Source of the DNA: an uncultured bacterium
Lineage (GTDB): Bacteria > Cyanobacteriota > Vampirovibrionia > Gastranaerophilales > Gastranaerophilaceae
Assembly (NCBI GenBank): GCA_949297715.1
Contig: CASFTJ010000013.1
Location: forward strand, 1 to 44,130
Direction: 5' to 3'
DNA: 44,130 nt
Position 1 is the first letter of the stretch. Every line of letters starts with the position of its first letter. The translations under genes were made by a program, and so were the position numbers. The notes beneath the pieces were generated by a model, which saw only the letters and a list, made by a program, of their open reading frames with translations, was not told the DNA's origin and made no database searches. Positions 27,133 through 37,300 of this stretch are shown here, one piece after another.

Positions 27133-27307
27133 ATTCCTCTAAGTCCTTTAATACGCAAATCGGCTATTTTGCAATAAAACTTTATACCACAGTGAATTTT
27201 ATTTACAAAAATTTACTTTTTTATTTTCTTTAAATATTTGCAAAATAAAATCTGCCTGTAATATAATAAAATTAGGATATAAGTACATTAAATTTAAAGG
27301 ATTGGAA

Positions 27308-28306
27308 ATGGCAGAACAAAGAATAGCAGTAATCGGCTGCGGTATGTGGGGCAGAAATATCGTCCGAAATTTTTATAACTTAAATGTTTTGGATACGGTC
27401 TGCGATATTGATGATGAAAACTTAAAAAAAGTTACCGAACAATACCCCGGAGTAAAAACAACTAAGGATTTTAATGAAGTTTTAAATAACAAAAACATTA
27501 CATCCGTTGCCGTTGTAACTCCAAGCCATACTCATTTCAAACTTGTTAAAGCAATGCTTGAGGCAGGTAAAAACGTCTATGTCGAAAAGCCGATTTCTAC
27601 GGTTGCGCAGGAAGCACGTGATTTATCGGAGCTTGCTCATCAAAAAGGGCTTGTTCTTATGGTCGGACATCTTCTGCTTTATCATCCTGCCGTAAACAGA
27701 CTTAAAATGCTTATTGAAGACGGTGTTTTAGGTGAAATTGTGTATGCTCAAAGTGACAGACTCAACGTAAACTTCCACAAAAATGACAGAAGCGTAATGT
27801 GGGATTTAGCACCTCACGATGTTTCGATGATTAGCTATGTAACAGGCAAAACTCCTTTAAGAGTAATTTCTGCTATAGGATGCTCGTCTGACAGAACAGA
27901 TATTATGGATATAACTCATATCGGAATTCAATTTGAAGACGGTGTTATAGGACATATTTCTGACAGCTGGATTACACCAAGAAAGCACGTGACGTTATTA
28001 GTCAGAGGCTCCAAAGCTACTGCAATTCTTGACGATACCGTACCTGAAAACAAACTTGTAGTATATGATAATTTTGAACAAAGTTCAACACATATTACAG
28101 CACCGGACGTTCTTGAAATTGAACCTCTTAAACTTGAATGCCAGCACTTTATAAGCTGCTGCGAAACCGGCAAAAAAGCCCGTTCTGACGGCGATAATGG
28201 ATTTATGGTTACACAGATTCTCGAAGAAGCCGAAAAAATTATGCTTGGGGAAAGAGTTAAAAACCTTGATTCTGTTAATTTTGCGCTTTCAAGAATGAAA
28301 AAATAA
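27308..28306 (+). CDS. Gfo/Idh/MocA-family NAD(P)-dependent oxidoreductase
   Basis: A 332-residue sugar-type dehydrogenase. Rossmann motif GCGMWG (10-15), EKP at 93-95 with the catalytic Lys K94, and D166-x3-H170 (WDLAPHD), the usual catalytic trio. The closest pattern is of UDP-sugar 3-dehydrogenase-like members (WbpB/WlbA type), but the substrate is not certain. The ATG at 27308 is used because AAAGGA precedes it; an in-frame TTG two codons earlier is not needed. It starts a rightward run with the CDP-alcohol transferase, trmL and nnrD. Confidence 0.9.
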   Translation: MAEQRIAVIGCGMWGRNIVRNFYNLNVLDTVCDIDDENLKKVTEQYPGVKTTKDFNEVLNNKNITSVAVVTPSHTHFKLVKAMLEAGKNVYVEKPISTVAQEARDLSELAHQKGLVLMVGHLLLYHPAVNRLKMLIEDGVLGEIVYAQSDRLNVNFHKNDRSVMWDLAPHDVSMISYVTGKTPLRVISAIGCSSDRTDIMDITHIGIQFEDGVIGHISDSWITPRKHVTLLVRGSKATAILDDTVPENKLVVYDNFEQSSTHITAPDVLEIEPLKLECQHFISCCETGKKARSDGDNGFMVTQILEEAEKIMLGERVKNLDSVNFALSRMKK

Positions 28307-28336
28307 TTTTAAATTATAAATAAGAAGGACATCAAA

Positions 28337-28957
28337 ATGGATATTAAAAACAACACAGCGAACATTGTTTCGATAAGCAGAATTTTTGTTGCATTTGTAG
28401 CAATAGGACTTTTATATTTAAACTCACGTACAGCATATCTTATATCGCTGCTTTTAACGATAATTGCTTTCAGTATGGACGGAGTTGACGGGTATATCGC
28501 AAGAAAATACAACCAAGCCTCAGAACTTGGATCTGTGCTTGATATTATGGGTGACAGAATTGTTGAAGCGTCATATTGGATAGCTTTTGCGGTTATGGGA
28601 TGGCTTCCTATTTTATTTCCAATAGTTTGTGTTACAAGAGCTTTCACAACAGACAGCATCAGAAGCGTTGCTCTTTCTAAAGGAATGACCGCTTTTGGAG
28701 AAAAATCCATGCAGACTACAAAGTGGGGAAAATTTATCTGCGCTTCTAAATTTATGAGAATAAGTTATGCTGTAGCAAAAGTTGCGGCATTTGTTCTTAT
28801 TATAGCTGCCTACACGCCTGATATAAACTTTAATCTTGCAGACGGAATCAGATTTATCGCAGAAATTCTTGCTTGGATTGCGATTATCTTCTGTGTTGTA
28901 AGAGCAATTCCGGTTGTAGCTGAAAGCGGAAAGCTGTTTGAAAATGACAAAAATTAA
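28337..28957 (+). CDS. CDP-alcohol phosphatidyltransferase family protein
   Basis: A 206-residue membrane enzyme. The full family signature DxxDGxxARx8Gx3Dx3D is present: D48, D51, G52, A55, R56, G65, D69 and D73, with multiple transmembrane helices around it. These enzymes swap CMP of CDP-diacylglycerol for an alcohol; phosphatidylglycerophosphate synthase (PgsA) is the most likely role, but inositol- or other alcohol-specific forms share the motif. The end overlaps trmL by 14 bases, so translation is coupled. Confidence 0.88.
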   Translation: MDIKNNTANIVSISRIFVAFVAIGLLYLNSRTAYLISLLLTIIAFSMDGVDGYIARKYNQASELGSVLDIMGDRIVEASYWIAFAVMGWLPILFPIVCVTRAFTTDSIRSVALSKGMTAFGEKSMQTTKWGKFICASKFMRISYAVAKVAAFVLIIAAYTPDINFNLADGIRFIAEILAWIAIIFCVVRAIPVVAESGKLFENDKN

Positions 28958-29393
28958 TATAGTTTTATATGAACCTGAAATTCCTCAAAATACAGGTAAC
29001 ATTGCGCGGCTTTGCGCCTGCACGGGGGCTTCGTTGTATCTTGTGGGGAAGTTAGGGTTTTCACTTTCAAGCAAATATACAAAACGCGCCGGATTAGACT
29101 ATTGGGACAGCGTTGATCTTCATAAAATTGACTCTATGGAGGAATTGTTCAGCGCAAATCCTGATGCTACATTTTATTACCTGACGACAAAAACAAAAAG
29201 AAAATATACGGATGTACAATTTAACGACGGCGATTTTATTGTTTTCGGTCCTGAGACAAGAGGTTTGCCAGAGGTTTATGTAAAAGATAAAAATGCTCTG
29301 ACAATTCCGATGAAAGAAGGTCAAAGAAGCCTTAATCTTTCTAATTCCGTTGCAATAGTCGCTTATGAGGTAATTAGACAAAATGGAATTTGA
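28944..29393 (+). CDS. trmL: tRNA (cytidine/uridine-34-2'-O)-methyltransferase TrmL
   Basis: A 149-residue SPOUT methyltransferase that modifies the wobble base of tRNA-Leu. It has the classic start INIVLYEPEIPQNTGNIARLCA, the knot motif FIVFGPETRGLPE and the end IPMKEGQRSLNLSNSVAIVAYE. The ATG at 28944 is preferred over an in-frame TTG two codons earlier. It overlaps both neighbours (14 bases with the phosphatidyltransferase, 11 with nnrD), so it is part of a tight operon. Confidence 0.95.
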   Translation: MTKINIVLYEPEIPQNTGNIARLCACTGASLYLVGKLGFSLSSKYTKRAGLDYWDSVDLHKIDSMEELFSANPDATFYYLTTKTKRKYTDVQFNDGDFIVFGPETRGLPEVYVKDKNALTIPMKEGQRSLNLSNSVAIVAYEVIRQNGI

Positions 29394-30189
29394 ACTGCCT
29401 TTAAGAAGTGAAAATGCAAATAAGGGAACTTTCGGTAGAGTCTTAAATATTGCAGGCTCTGATTATATGCCGGGTGCTGCTTATTTATCAAGTGTTGCGG
29501 CTTTAACATCAGGATGCGGGTATGTTTTTTTGGCAACAACAGAACGCGCAATTAGTGCCGTTGCTGCACAAACTCAAAATGTAGTTTTTGCGCCTCTTTC
29601 AGATATTGATTCTTTACTTGAAACCGCAGATGTGCTTTTAATCGGATGCGGAATCTCAACTGATAAAAAAGCTAAACAAATATTTTTTGACACAATAAAA
29701 AACGAGAAAAATATTCCGGTCATAATAGATGCTGACGGGCTTAATATTTTGGCAGAAGCTGATGAAATTCAACTTCCAGAAAAACTTATCCTGACTCCGC
29801 ACATAAAAGAAGCTTCAAGACTTTTGCACACAGCTTCAGAAAAAATTTCAGCAGATATGGAATTTTTTGCAAAACAATTAACAGAAAAATTTTCCTGCAC
29901 AACAGTTTTAAAATCAAGCGAAACAGTCGTTTGCGGAAAAGATTTGACTATATACAGAAACCAAAAACAAAACAGCGCACTGGCTAAAGCCGGAAGCGGA
30001 GATGTTTTAGCAGGAATTATTGCAGGGCTTGCGGCGCAAGGATTGGACGAATTTAATGCCGCTAAAACAGGTGTTTATATTCATAGTCTTGCAGGTGAAT
30101 ACGCAAAAAATAACCTGACCGAGTATTCTGTACTTGCAGATGACCAGATCAGGTATATTTCTTATGCTTTTAAAAAGCTTTTAAATTAG
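29383..30189 (+). CDS. nnrD: ADP-dependent NAD(P)H-hydrate dehydratase
   Basis: A 268-residue ribokinase-like enzyme that repairs damaged NADH/NADPH hydrates. Motifs: GTFGRVLNIAGS, MPGAAYLSSVAALTSGCGYV, VIIDADGLNIL, LTPHIKEASRLL and NSALAKAGSGDVLAGIIAGL (about 199-218). Only the dehydratase domain is present; the epimerase half (NnrE) that is often fused N-terminally is absent and must be elsewhere if it exists. It overlaps trmL by 11 bases and the convergent small gene by 4. Confidence 0.93.
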   Translation: MEFELPLRSENANKGTFGRVLNIAGSDYMPGAAYLSSVAALTSGCGYVFLATTERAISAVAAQTQNVVFAPLSDIDSLLETADVLLIGCGISTDKKAKQIFFDTIKNEKNIPVIIDADGLNILAEADEIQLPEKLILTPHIKEASRLLHTASEKISADMEFFAKQLTEKFSCTTVLKSSETVVCGKDLTIYRNQKQNSALAKAGSGDVLAGIIAGLAAQGLDEFNAAKTGVYIHSLAGEYAKNNLTEYSVLADDQIRYISYAFKKLLN

Positions 30190-30530
30190 CCAAAGAAATT
30201 GAAAGCGCCGTCGCCGTTTTTGCAGCTAATTCCATAAGCTTCTGCTATTTCAGCAGGAGTCGGCATTGGAATTGCTTCTTTTGCAACTTCAACTTTCGGT
30301 GCTTCAATATTTCTTTTTGCAACTAATAAAGATGCAATTCTTCCGGCAAAAGTATCTTTATCTTCTGCGAATTTTGCATCTCTTAACTGTCTTTCTGCTA
30401 ATTTATTATTAATAGTTCCTTCAAGATTTGAAGAAGCTGAAACGTATGCTTCTTGCATATTCTTGACTACCTTGTTAGCAACTCTTTGTTTTGCACCAGT
30501 AAATGATACATTTTGAATTCTTGAAATCAT
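30186..30530 (-). CDS. Small protein of unknown function with N-terminal VSFTG motif
   Basis: A 114-residue protein starting MISRIQNVSFTGAKQRV. The rest is a charged helix-rich segment (about 20-75) and a Pro-rich turn (PMPTPAEIAEAYG) before a short GAFNFFG tail. No family is recognised. The VSFTG near the N-terminus resembles the ISFSG of the small protein at 37822, perhaps a lineage-specific signal. AAAGGAG lies six bases before the ATG. It is convergent with nnrD (4-base overlap). Confidence 0.7.
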   Translation of the reverse strand: MISRIQNVSFTGAKQRVANKVVKNMQEAYVSASSNLEGTINNKLAERQLRDAKFAEDKDTFAGRIASLLVAKRNIEAPKVEVAKEAIPMPTPAEIAEAYGISCKNGDGAFNFFG

Positions 30531-30673
30531 CTTTTTCTCCTTTGAATTTTAAATTTGTTGGGGTAACAATACATTTTTCTTTTTCGGTTACCTTATTAAT
30601 AACCCAAAAAAATTTTTTTTGCTACCCTAAAAATTTTTAGTTTACAAATATTAATCTAACATAAAAAGATAAT

Positions 30674-31804
30674 CTAGCAATTAGTCAACTTACCTAATAC
30701 TGTTCTACGGCGTGCGCCGGTGCATTCGGGAAGATTACTCGGAATATTATAATAAGCACAATACCCTAAAAGTGCAAAGGCCATAACTTCTTTAAAATTA
30801 TTCGAAATCCCGTAATTTTCATGAGTTTTCAAATCAATATGTTTTGGCAAATAATGACGCAGATATTTCATAAGAGTCGGATTATAAGCGCCCCCGCCGC
30901 CGACAACAACTTCGTTAATATCAACAGACGGATACACAAATCTTTCATAAGCCTGCGTAATTGATTTTGCCGTAAGCGCAGTAAGTGTTGCAATAACATC
31001 TTTAGGCTCATGCGGAGCAAACCTCAGAGCATTTTCCGCATAATCTTTTGAAAAATATTCTCTGCCTGTCGTTTTAGGAGGATTTCTGAAATAATACTCA
31101 TCCTGCAACAAACACTCTAACCAACTTTCTGATATAGTTCCGGAATTTGCAATATCTCCATTTTCATCAAACGGTCTGTTATAAAACTTCTGCATACAGT
31201 AATCTATCATCATATTACCGGGGCCTGTGTCAAATCCGAAAGTTGCATTATCATTCGACACAACAGTAACATTCGAAATCCCGCCGATATTTTGAATACA
31301 AAAATTCTTTTTATAAGGTTTAAACCATTTTTCATCGGCAAAACAAACCAAAGGTGCACCCTCACCGCCATTAGCAATATCGGCTTCTCTGAAATTAGAA
31401 ATTGTCATACACCCTGTCTCCTTTGCAATAACAGAGCTTTCGCCAATCTGCAAAGTGCTTTTTAAAGAAATACCGTCTAATTTTTCATCAAAAGGAAAAT
31501 GATAAATCGTCTGCCCATGACTTGAGATAAAATCCGGTTTTCCATGCTCGGATATTATAATGTTACAAGCTTCCGCAAAACATTTTCCGACCGCAAAATT
31601 CATCTGGCAAACATCTTTGACGGAAGCATTGTCATTAAAAAGATTAAATAACTTAGCTCTGATATGCTCCGGATATTTATAATTAATTCCATGAACAAGC
31701 TTGCAGCTTAAATCCGGCGAAACAATACAAAGTCCGGCGTCTATACTATCGCATGACGTTCCGGACATTAAAGCTATAATTTTTTTACTTTCCAATTCCT
31801 GCAT
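30674..31804 (-). CDS. anmK: Anhydro-N-acetylmuramic acid kinase
   Basis: A 376-residue ASKHA-fold kinase that phosphorylates and opens anhMurNAc during cell-wall recycling. Motifs: ALMSGTSCDSIDAGL (11-25), ISSHGQTIYHFP, GFDTGPGNMMIDY and EVVVGGGGAYNPTLM. The ATG at 31804 is preferred; the longer frame begins at a TTG. It is monocistronic here, with a large non-coding gap upstream. Length is normal. Together with dacB and the GatD-like gene it marks peptidoglycan metabolism in this window. Confidence 0.94.
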   Translation of the reverse strand: MQELESKKIIALMSGTSCDSIDAGLCIVSPDLSCKLVHGINYKYPEHIRAKLFNLFNDNASVKDVCQMNFAVGKCFAEACNIIISEHGKPDFISSHGQTIYHFPFDEKLDGISLKSTLQIGESSVIAKETGCMTISNFREADIANGGEGAPLVCFADEKWFKPYKKNFCIQNIGGISNVTVVSNDNATFGFDTGPGNMMIDYCMQKFYNRPFDENGDIANSGTISESWLECLLQDEYYFRNPPKTTGREYFSKDYAENALRFAPHEPKDVIATLTALTAKSITQAYERFVYPSVDINEVVVGGGGAYNPTLMKYLRHYLPKHIDLKTHENYGISNNFKEVMAFALLGYCAYYNIPSNLPECTGARRRTVLGKLTNC

Positions 31805-32425
31805 TACTCTATTTATTTTATTAAACCTGATACTCGCAGGCAACTTTTTTTACTACTGTTACAATATAATGTAACAACAAACTCCCCAAATTCTCTAATA
31901 AACCTACTTTTAACTCTCTTTAATTTAACAATTCAGCCCCTTTAATAAAAATATCCCTAATCTTTAACCAGTATCTACACCTCTAACCTAACAGGACTTT
32001 TGCCATCACCTCTTTTTCTTTCACTGTCCTTACTATCTTCTCCCGATGCTTTTTTAAAAAGCTTCCTCCGTTATCGTTCCGGTAGTCGAACTATTAAGTT
32101 TTAATTTTTTCTTTATTTGTCGTTTTTCTCTCGACTCTTTTAATGTAACTTTAAGTTAAAAGCTTGACAAGTAAAAAATAATTAATTAAATTTTACAATT
32201 GGCCATGCCCCTTGAACCTCTAAGAAAAAATTCAAGTTCTTAAATCTTAATGAAGAAAATTTAATGAAATTACGTAAATTTTGCACTAATTTTTAATTGA
32301 CAAAATAAAATTATAGAAATTATTTTTTTTGTAGTATAATCATGGTGTTGGAAAGATAGTTTGAAAAAGTTTTATTTTTCTTGTAAATAATATTTAAAAG
32401 TTTCATTGTTTTATCGGGATAGATT
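31805..32425. other. 620-bp gene-free gap with strong strand skew
   Basis: No intact gene found. Bases about 31900-32160 are C/T-rich on the given strand (purine-rich on the other). On the leftward strand one frame is nearly open for about 80 codons and broken by two stops (pieces include RDIFIKGAELLN and VGLLENLGSLLLHYIV), which could be decayed coding DNA or chance. A GTTAC/GTAAC inverted repeat is at 31857-31876. A candidate promoter (TTGACA at 32297, TATAAT at 32335) lies before the WYL pair. Confidence 0.45.
31857..31876. promoter_or_regulatory. GTTAC/GTAAC inverted repeat
   Basis: TGTTAC and GTAACA arms separated by 8 bases that include a TATAAT-like core, 53 bases upstream of the anmK ATG. 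The arms match the core of the 26-bp palindrome at 25365-25390, suggesting a shared DNA-binding protein. Confidence 0.4.
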
Positions 32426-33364
32426 ATGAAAGAGTTTATTAAGAGCAATAAAATAACATATAACCTAATGTCATTTACTGCATTTAAAACTTTATTGATA
32501 TTTTCTTTGCTTTTAGAAGCCCCCCGTTCATACAACGACATCATTGAATACTTTGCAAACCATGACTATATAAACGAAAAAATTTCTATAGACACTGCAA
32601 GAGTGTATATAAATTCTCTTCGTGTGGCAGGCTGCGTAATAGAAAAAACTAATCGGGCAGAAGGTTCAAAATTTGTACTTATTTCACATCCTTTTGAACT
32701 TGAAGTTCCGCCTGAACAACTCAAGGTTTTTGCTAAAATTTACAAAACTCTTTCAAAAAATATAAGCGTAGAAGAACTTTTAATGCTTGAGAAGTTTCTC
32801 AGAAAGTTATGTTTAAAAATAAAAAATTCTGAGTTTCAGCAAATATTTGAAAAAATTTCACCTCTAAGCAGCTATGACACCGAATTGCTTGAAAATCTTT
32901 TAACCTGCTGCAGAAAGAAAAATCAAATTTCTGTTGAATATAATTCTCCGCACTCAGGAATTAAACCAATGGAGATTATATGCAACAAAATAGATTTTGA
33001 AAACAATAAACTATATCTTTACGGCACAAGCATTGATTACAAACAATCCGCATATCTTCAATTAAGCAGAATTATAAAAATATTAGAAATAAAATTACTC
33101 AAAAACGAAAACATAAATATTCCTAAAATCAAAGCTTTGTTTACCGTAAACACAAACTTGCAAGAACTTTTGCTTAAAGAGAACGAAAAGATTATCTCTG
33201 TAACTAACAACCACACTTTGATAGAAGCAATATCTTCAAATAAATTTGCGTTGAAACAGAGAATACTTTCATTTGGAAGTGCCTGCAAAGTAATAGAACC
33301 GGTGGAATTAAGAAATGAAATAATTGAAACTTTAAAAAATATGAGGGCAGGATATCAATTATGA
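32426..33364 (+). CDS. WYL-type transcriptional regulator, first of a pair
   Basis: A 312-residue protein. The N-terminal part (about 10-90) looks like a winged helix-turn-helix (SYNDIIEYFANHDYINEKISIDTARVYINSLRVAGCVIEKT), followed by a WYL-like domain (about 165-240: QISVEYNSPHSGIKPMEIICNKIDFENNKLYLYG) and a C-terminal extension (LKQRILSFGSACKVIEP, like the WCX module). WYL proteins sense nucleic acids or nucleotides and control DNA-damage or defence genes. The stop overlaps the next start by 4 bases (ATGA), making a tandem pair reminiscent of PafB/PafC. Assignment is from domain pattern. Confidence 0.75.
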   Translation: MKEFIKSNKITYNLMSFTAFKTLLIFSLLLEAPRSYNDIIEYFANHDYINEKISIDTARVYINSLRVAGCVIEKTNRAEGSKFVLISHPFELEVPPEQLKVFAKIYKTLSKNISVEELLMLEKFLRKLCLKIKNSEFQQIFEKISPLSSYDTELLENLLTCCRKKNQISVEYNSPHSGIKPMEIICNKIDFENNKLYLYGTSIDYKQSAYLQLSRIIKILEIKLLKNENINIPKIKALFTVNTNLQELLLKENEKIISVTNNHTLIEAISSNKFALKQRILSFGSACKVIEPVELRNEIIETLKNMRAGYQL

Positions 33365-34287
33365 AAAAGATAAGCGACAAATATAATGAAGCCTGTATAA
33401 AAGTATTTGACATGCTTAAGCTGCTCTCAAACGGAACTGCAAGATACAGAGATATAATAGAACTTTTCTCAACCAGTGATAAAACTGAGAATGCCGCAGC
33501 TAACGTAATTCTTAACAAATATCTTAATACATTAAAAATTTTTGGTATAAACATATACAAAACCAAGAATATTTACCATCTTCAAAATTCATTTTTTTCA
33601 ATAAATTTAGATGAAAATGATTCCAGAGCTTATTGTATTCTAAAGTCGTCGAAAGACTATCTTACAAATTCAAAACAGCAAGAAATTTTTGACAAATTCT
33701 TAAGAAGTATAGAAATGCGTCTTACAAAAGCCTCAAAAGAAATGGTTGATTTAAAGGATTCGGAATTTAAAAACATAAACAGTTCAGAATATCTTAACAA
33801 ATACCGTGATATAATTGCAAGATGCGAAACCTGTTGTTATGAAAATCAAAAACTTGAATTAAGTTACACCCAAGACAACAAAGATTATAAAGTAATCTGC
33901 AGTCCGAGAGAAATAACCTTTAAAAACGGCAAGGCTTATTTATCGGTATTTAACCATTTAAGCCGACAGATTTTTGATGTTTCGGTAGACTTAATAACCT
34001 CAATGAAGCAAATGCCTGTGATATCAAAAGGTAATGAAGTTTCGGTGACAGTAGTTTATAAAATAGGCAACGCACTTGCAAAATCATATTGTCTGAAAGA
34101 ATGGGAAACCTGTGACGGCAAGCCGGACGAAAACGGCTGGCTTACTATTATCAACCACAACGAAGATTTTGACGAACTACTTAAACGCTTAATGAGATAC
34201 GGAAGCAACTGTGTAGTATTATCACCCAAGAATTTCAGAGAAAGCATGATTACGGCAATTGATAATACGTTAAAGAACTATGAATAA
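33361..34287 (+). CDS. WYL-type transcriptional regulator, second of a pair
   Basis: A 308-residue protein with the same layout as its upstream neighbour: helix-turn-helix-like start (KVFDMLKLLSNGTARYRDIIELF), a WYL-like middle (LELSYTQDNKDYKVICSPREITFKNGKAYLSVFN) and a C-terminal WCX-like part (DFDELLKRLMRYGSNCVVLSPKNFRE). The ends of both proteins align (FGSACKVIEPVELRNEI versus YGSNCVVLSPKNFRESM), so they are diverged duplicates and probably work as a heterodimer. The gene lies 52 bases before dnaE. Regulatory targets are unknown. Confidence 0.75.
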   Translation: MKKISDKYNEACIKVFDMLKLLSNGTARYRDIIELFSTSDKTENAAANVILNKYLNTLKIFGINIYKTKNIYHLQNSFFSINLDENDSRAYCILKSSKDYLTNSKQQEIFDKFLRSIEMRLTKASKEMVDLKDSEFKNINSSEYLNKYRDIIARCETCCYENQKLELSYTQDNKDYKVICSPREITFKNGKAYLSVFNHLSRQIFDVSVDLITSMKQMPVISKGNEVSVTVVYKIGNALAKSYCLKEWETCDGKPDENGWLTIINHNEDFDELLKRLMRYGSNCVVLSPKNFRESMITAIDNTLKNYE

Positions 34288-34339
34288 TAAAATTTAACAA
34301 AGAGTTTTAATTAACTTTTGTATGTAATATTCTTATACT

Positions 34340-37300
34340 ATGAGCACACAACAAGCATACGTACCGCTGCATTTACACAGCGAATATTCCTTACTTGACG
34401 GGGCAATAAGAGTAAAAAAACTTTGCGAATTTGCAAAAGAAAACAACATGCCAGCCGTTGCAATAACCGATCACGGTGTAATGTATTCTGCGATAGAATT
34501 TTACAGAACCGCGAAAGAAATGGGAGTAAAATCCATAATCGGCTGTGAATTTTACGTCCATGACGGAGATATCCATGACAAAAATCCGTCGCACAATCCT
34601 CTTTACCACCTTGTGCTTTTGGCAAAAGACAAAGACGGATATATGAACCTTGTAAAGCTTGTTTCAATTGCGCATTGCGAAGGCATGTACTATAAACCCA
34701 GAATTAACTTTGAACTTCTTCAAAAATATTCAAAAGGATTAATCTGCTCCTCAGCCTGTCTTGGCGGAGAAGTCTTGCAAAATCTGCTTCAGAAGAATTA
34801 CGAAGGCGCAAAAGAGTGTGCCAAAAAATACAAAGATTTATTTGGTGAAGATTATTATATTGAGCTTCAGGATCATGGTCTTGATGAACAGAAGAAAACC
34901 AATCCCGATTTAATCAAAATTGCCCGAGAGCTTGATATAAAAATGATTATCACAAATGACTCACACTATTTAAAAAAAGAAGATGCCGACTGGCATGACA
35001 CGCTTCTTTGTTTACAGACAAATTCACTTAAACATGAAGAAAACCGTTTTCATTTCCCGAACAACGAATTTTACGTAAAAACAGCGGAAGAATTACGGGA
35101 TGCTTTCAAGTGGATGGACAGAGAAACCTTTGATGAATGTATAAAAAACACCGTAGACATCGCAGAAAAATGCCATCTTATATTAGAAATGGGTAAAAGT
35201 CCTCTTCCGCATTACGAAGTTCCGTCAGGTTATACCGTTGAAAGCTACCTTGATTATATAGTTCACCAAGGATTAAAAGAACGCTACGGAGAAATTCCCA
35301 AAGAAATTGAAGAGCGTGTCAGATACGAACTCGGCATCATAGAACAGATGGGATTTTCGGCATACTTTCTAATAACATGGGATTTTGTGCATTTTGCAAA
35401 AACCCACGGGATTCCGGTCGGCCCCGGAAGAGGCTCTGCCGCAGGCTCAGTTGTTGCCTATGCGCTAAAGATTACCGAACTTGACCCGATAAGGCATCAT
35501 TTATTGTTTGAAAGATTCTTAAACCCTGAACGATACTCCATGCCTGATGTCGATATTGACTTCTGCATTGAACGACGGGGAGAAGTAATTGACTACGTTT
35601 CAAACAAATACGGAGAAGACAAAGTCTGCCAGATTATAACATTTGGAACTTACGCAGCGAAAGCCGCAATGAAAGGAGTTGCAAGAGTTCTGGATATACC
35701 TTATGCAAAAAGTAACCAACTTGCATCACTTATTCCGAGTGAACCCAAGACACATATAGATGATGCCCTTCAACCCGGCATGGAACTGAAAAAGCTTTAC
35801 GACGAAGATCCTGAAGTTAAAAAGCTTGTTGACATGTCAAAAGCTATAGAGGGAATCAAGAACAACACAGGAACCCACGCAGCAGGTGTAATTATTGCGC
35901 ACAAACCTCTTAACGAAATTGTACCAGTTCAGCCTTCAAAAGACGGAATTATCGTAACAGAATATCCGATGGCGGATTTAGAAAAACTCGGGCTTTTAAA
36001 AATGGACTTTTTGGGGTTAAGAAACCTCACAATGATTCATAAAACAATGAAACTTATTAAAAAGCGTCAGGGAATTGAATTTGATATAGACAGAATTCCT
36101 CTTGATGACAAACCGACATACGATATGCTGATTGCAGGGGATACTGACGGCGTGTTCCAGCTTGAATCTTCGGGTATGAAAAAATTGGTTAAAGATTTAA
36201 GACCTGACGTATTTGAAGATTTAGGCGCATTAGTAGCACTTTTCCGCCCCGGTCCGTTAGAATCAGGCATGGTTCAAGACTTTGTTGAAAGAAAACACGG
36301 ACGACAGGAAATTAAATACGCACATCCTTTATTGGAGCCGGTATTAAAAGACACTTACGGAACGATTGTATATCAGGAACAGATTATGCAGGTATTTCAA
36401 GTGCTTGCGGACTATACCCTTGGTCAAGCCGACATGGTTCGAAGAATGATGGGTAAGAAAAAGCTTGATGAAATGGCTCAGCAAAAAGGTAAATTCATTG
36501 AAGGCGCCGCACGCCACGGGATGGAATCAAAAGATGCGGCAGCACTCTTTGAACAGATTGAAAAATTTGCATCATACTGCTTCAATAGATCGCATTCAGC
36601 AGCTTACGCATTTGTAGCCTATCAGACGGCATACTTAAAATGCCATTATCCTGTTGAATATCTTGCATCTCTTTTAACCTCAGTATCAGGCGACCAGGAC
36701 AAAACTCAATTATATATAGAAGAAGCCTTGAAAAAAGGTATAAAGGTCATGCCTCCTGATATCAACAAATCCTACGCAGAATTTACCCCCGACGGAAACG
36801 ATATCAGATTTGGGCTTGCATCAATAAAACAAGTCGGAGAAGCGGTTGTAGAAGCGATTATAGAAGAACGAGAGAAGAATGGAGAATTCAAATCTATTTA
36901 CGATTATTGTAAAAGGCTTGATGCAAAATGCTGCAACAAAAAGACACTTGAAGGTTTAATAAAATCAGGCGCCTTTTCAAACATAGAAAAAAGCCGCAAG
37001 CAATTAATGGAGAATATTGATTACATAACGGCAACCGCCTCAAAAGAGGCAAAAGCAAAAGAAAGCGGACAGGGAAGTCTTTTTGATTTATTAAGCGACA
37101 CCTCGGAAGTGGAAGATGCAAAATTTAAACTTGCAGGCTCTGATGAAGAATATGAGCAGCGCCAATTACAAATATTTGAGAAAGAATTTTTAGGATTTTA
37201 CGTAACAAGCCACCCTCTGTCCACAATAAGGGATAAACTGCCGTTTTTAATGACACACAAAATTTCAGAAATTCCTGACCAAAAGAATGATAAAGTAGTA

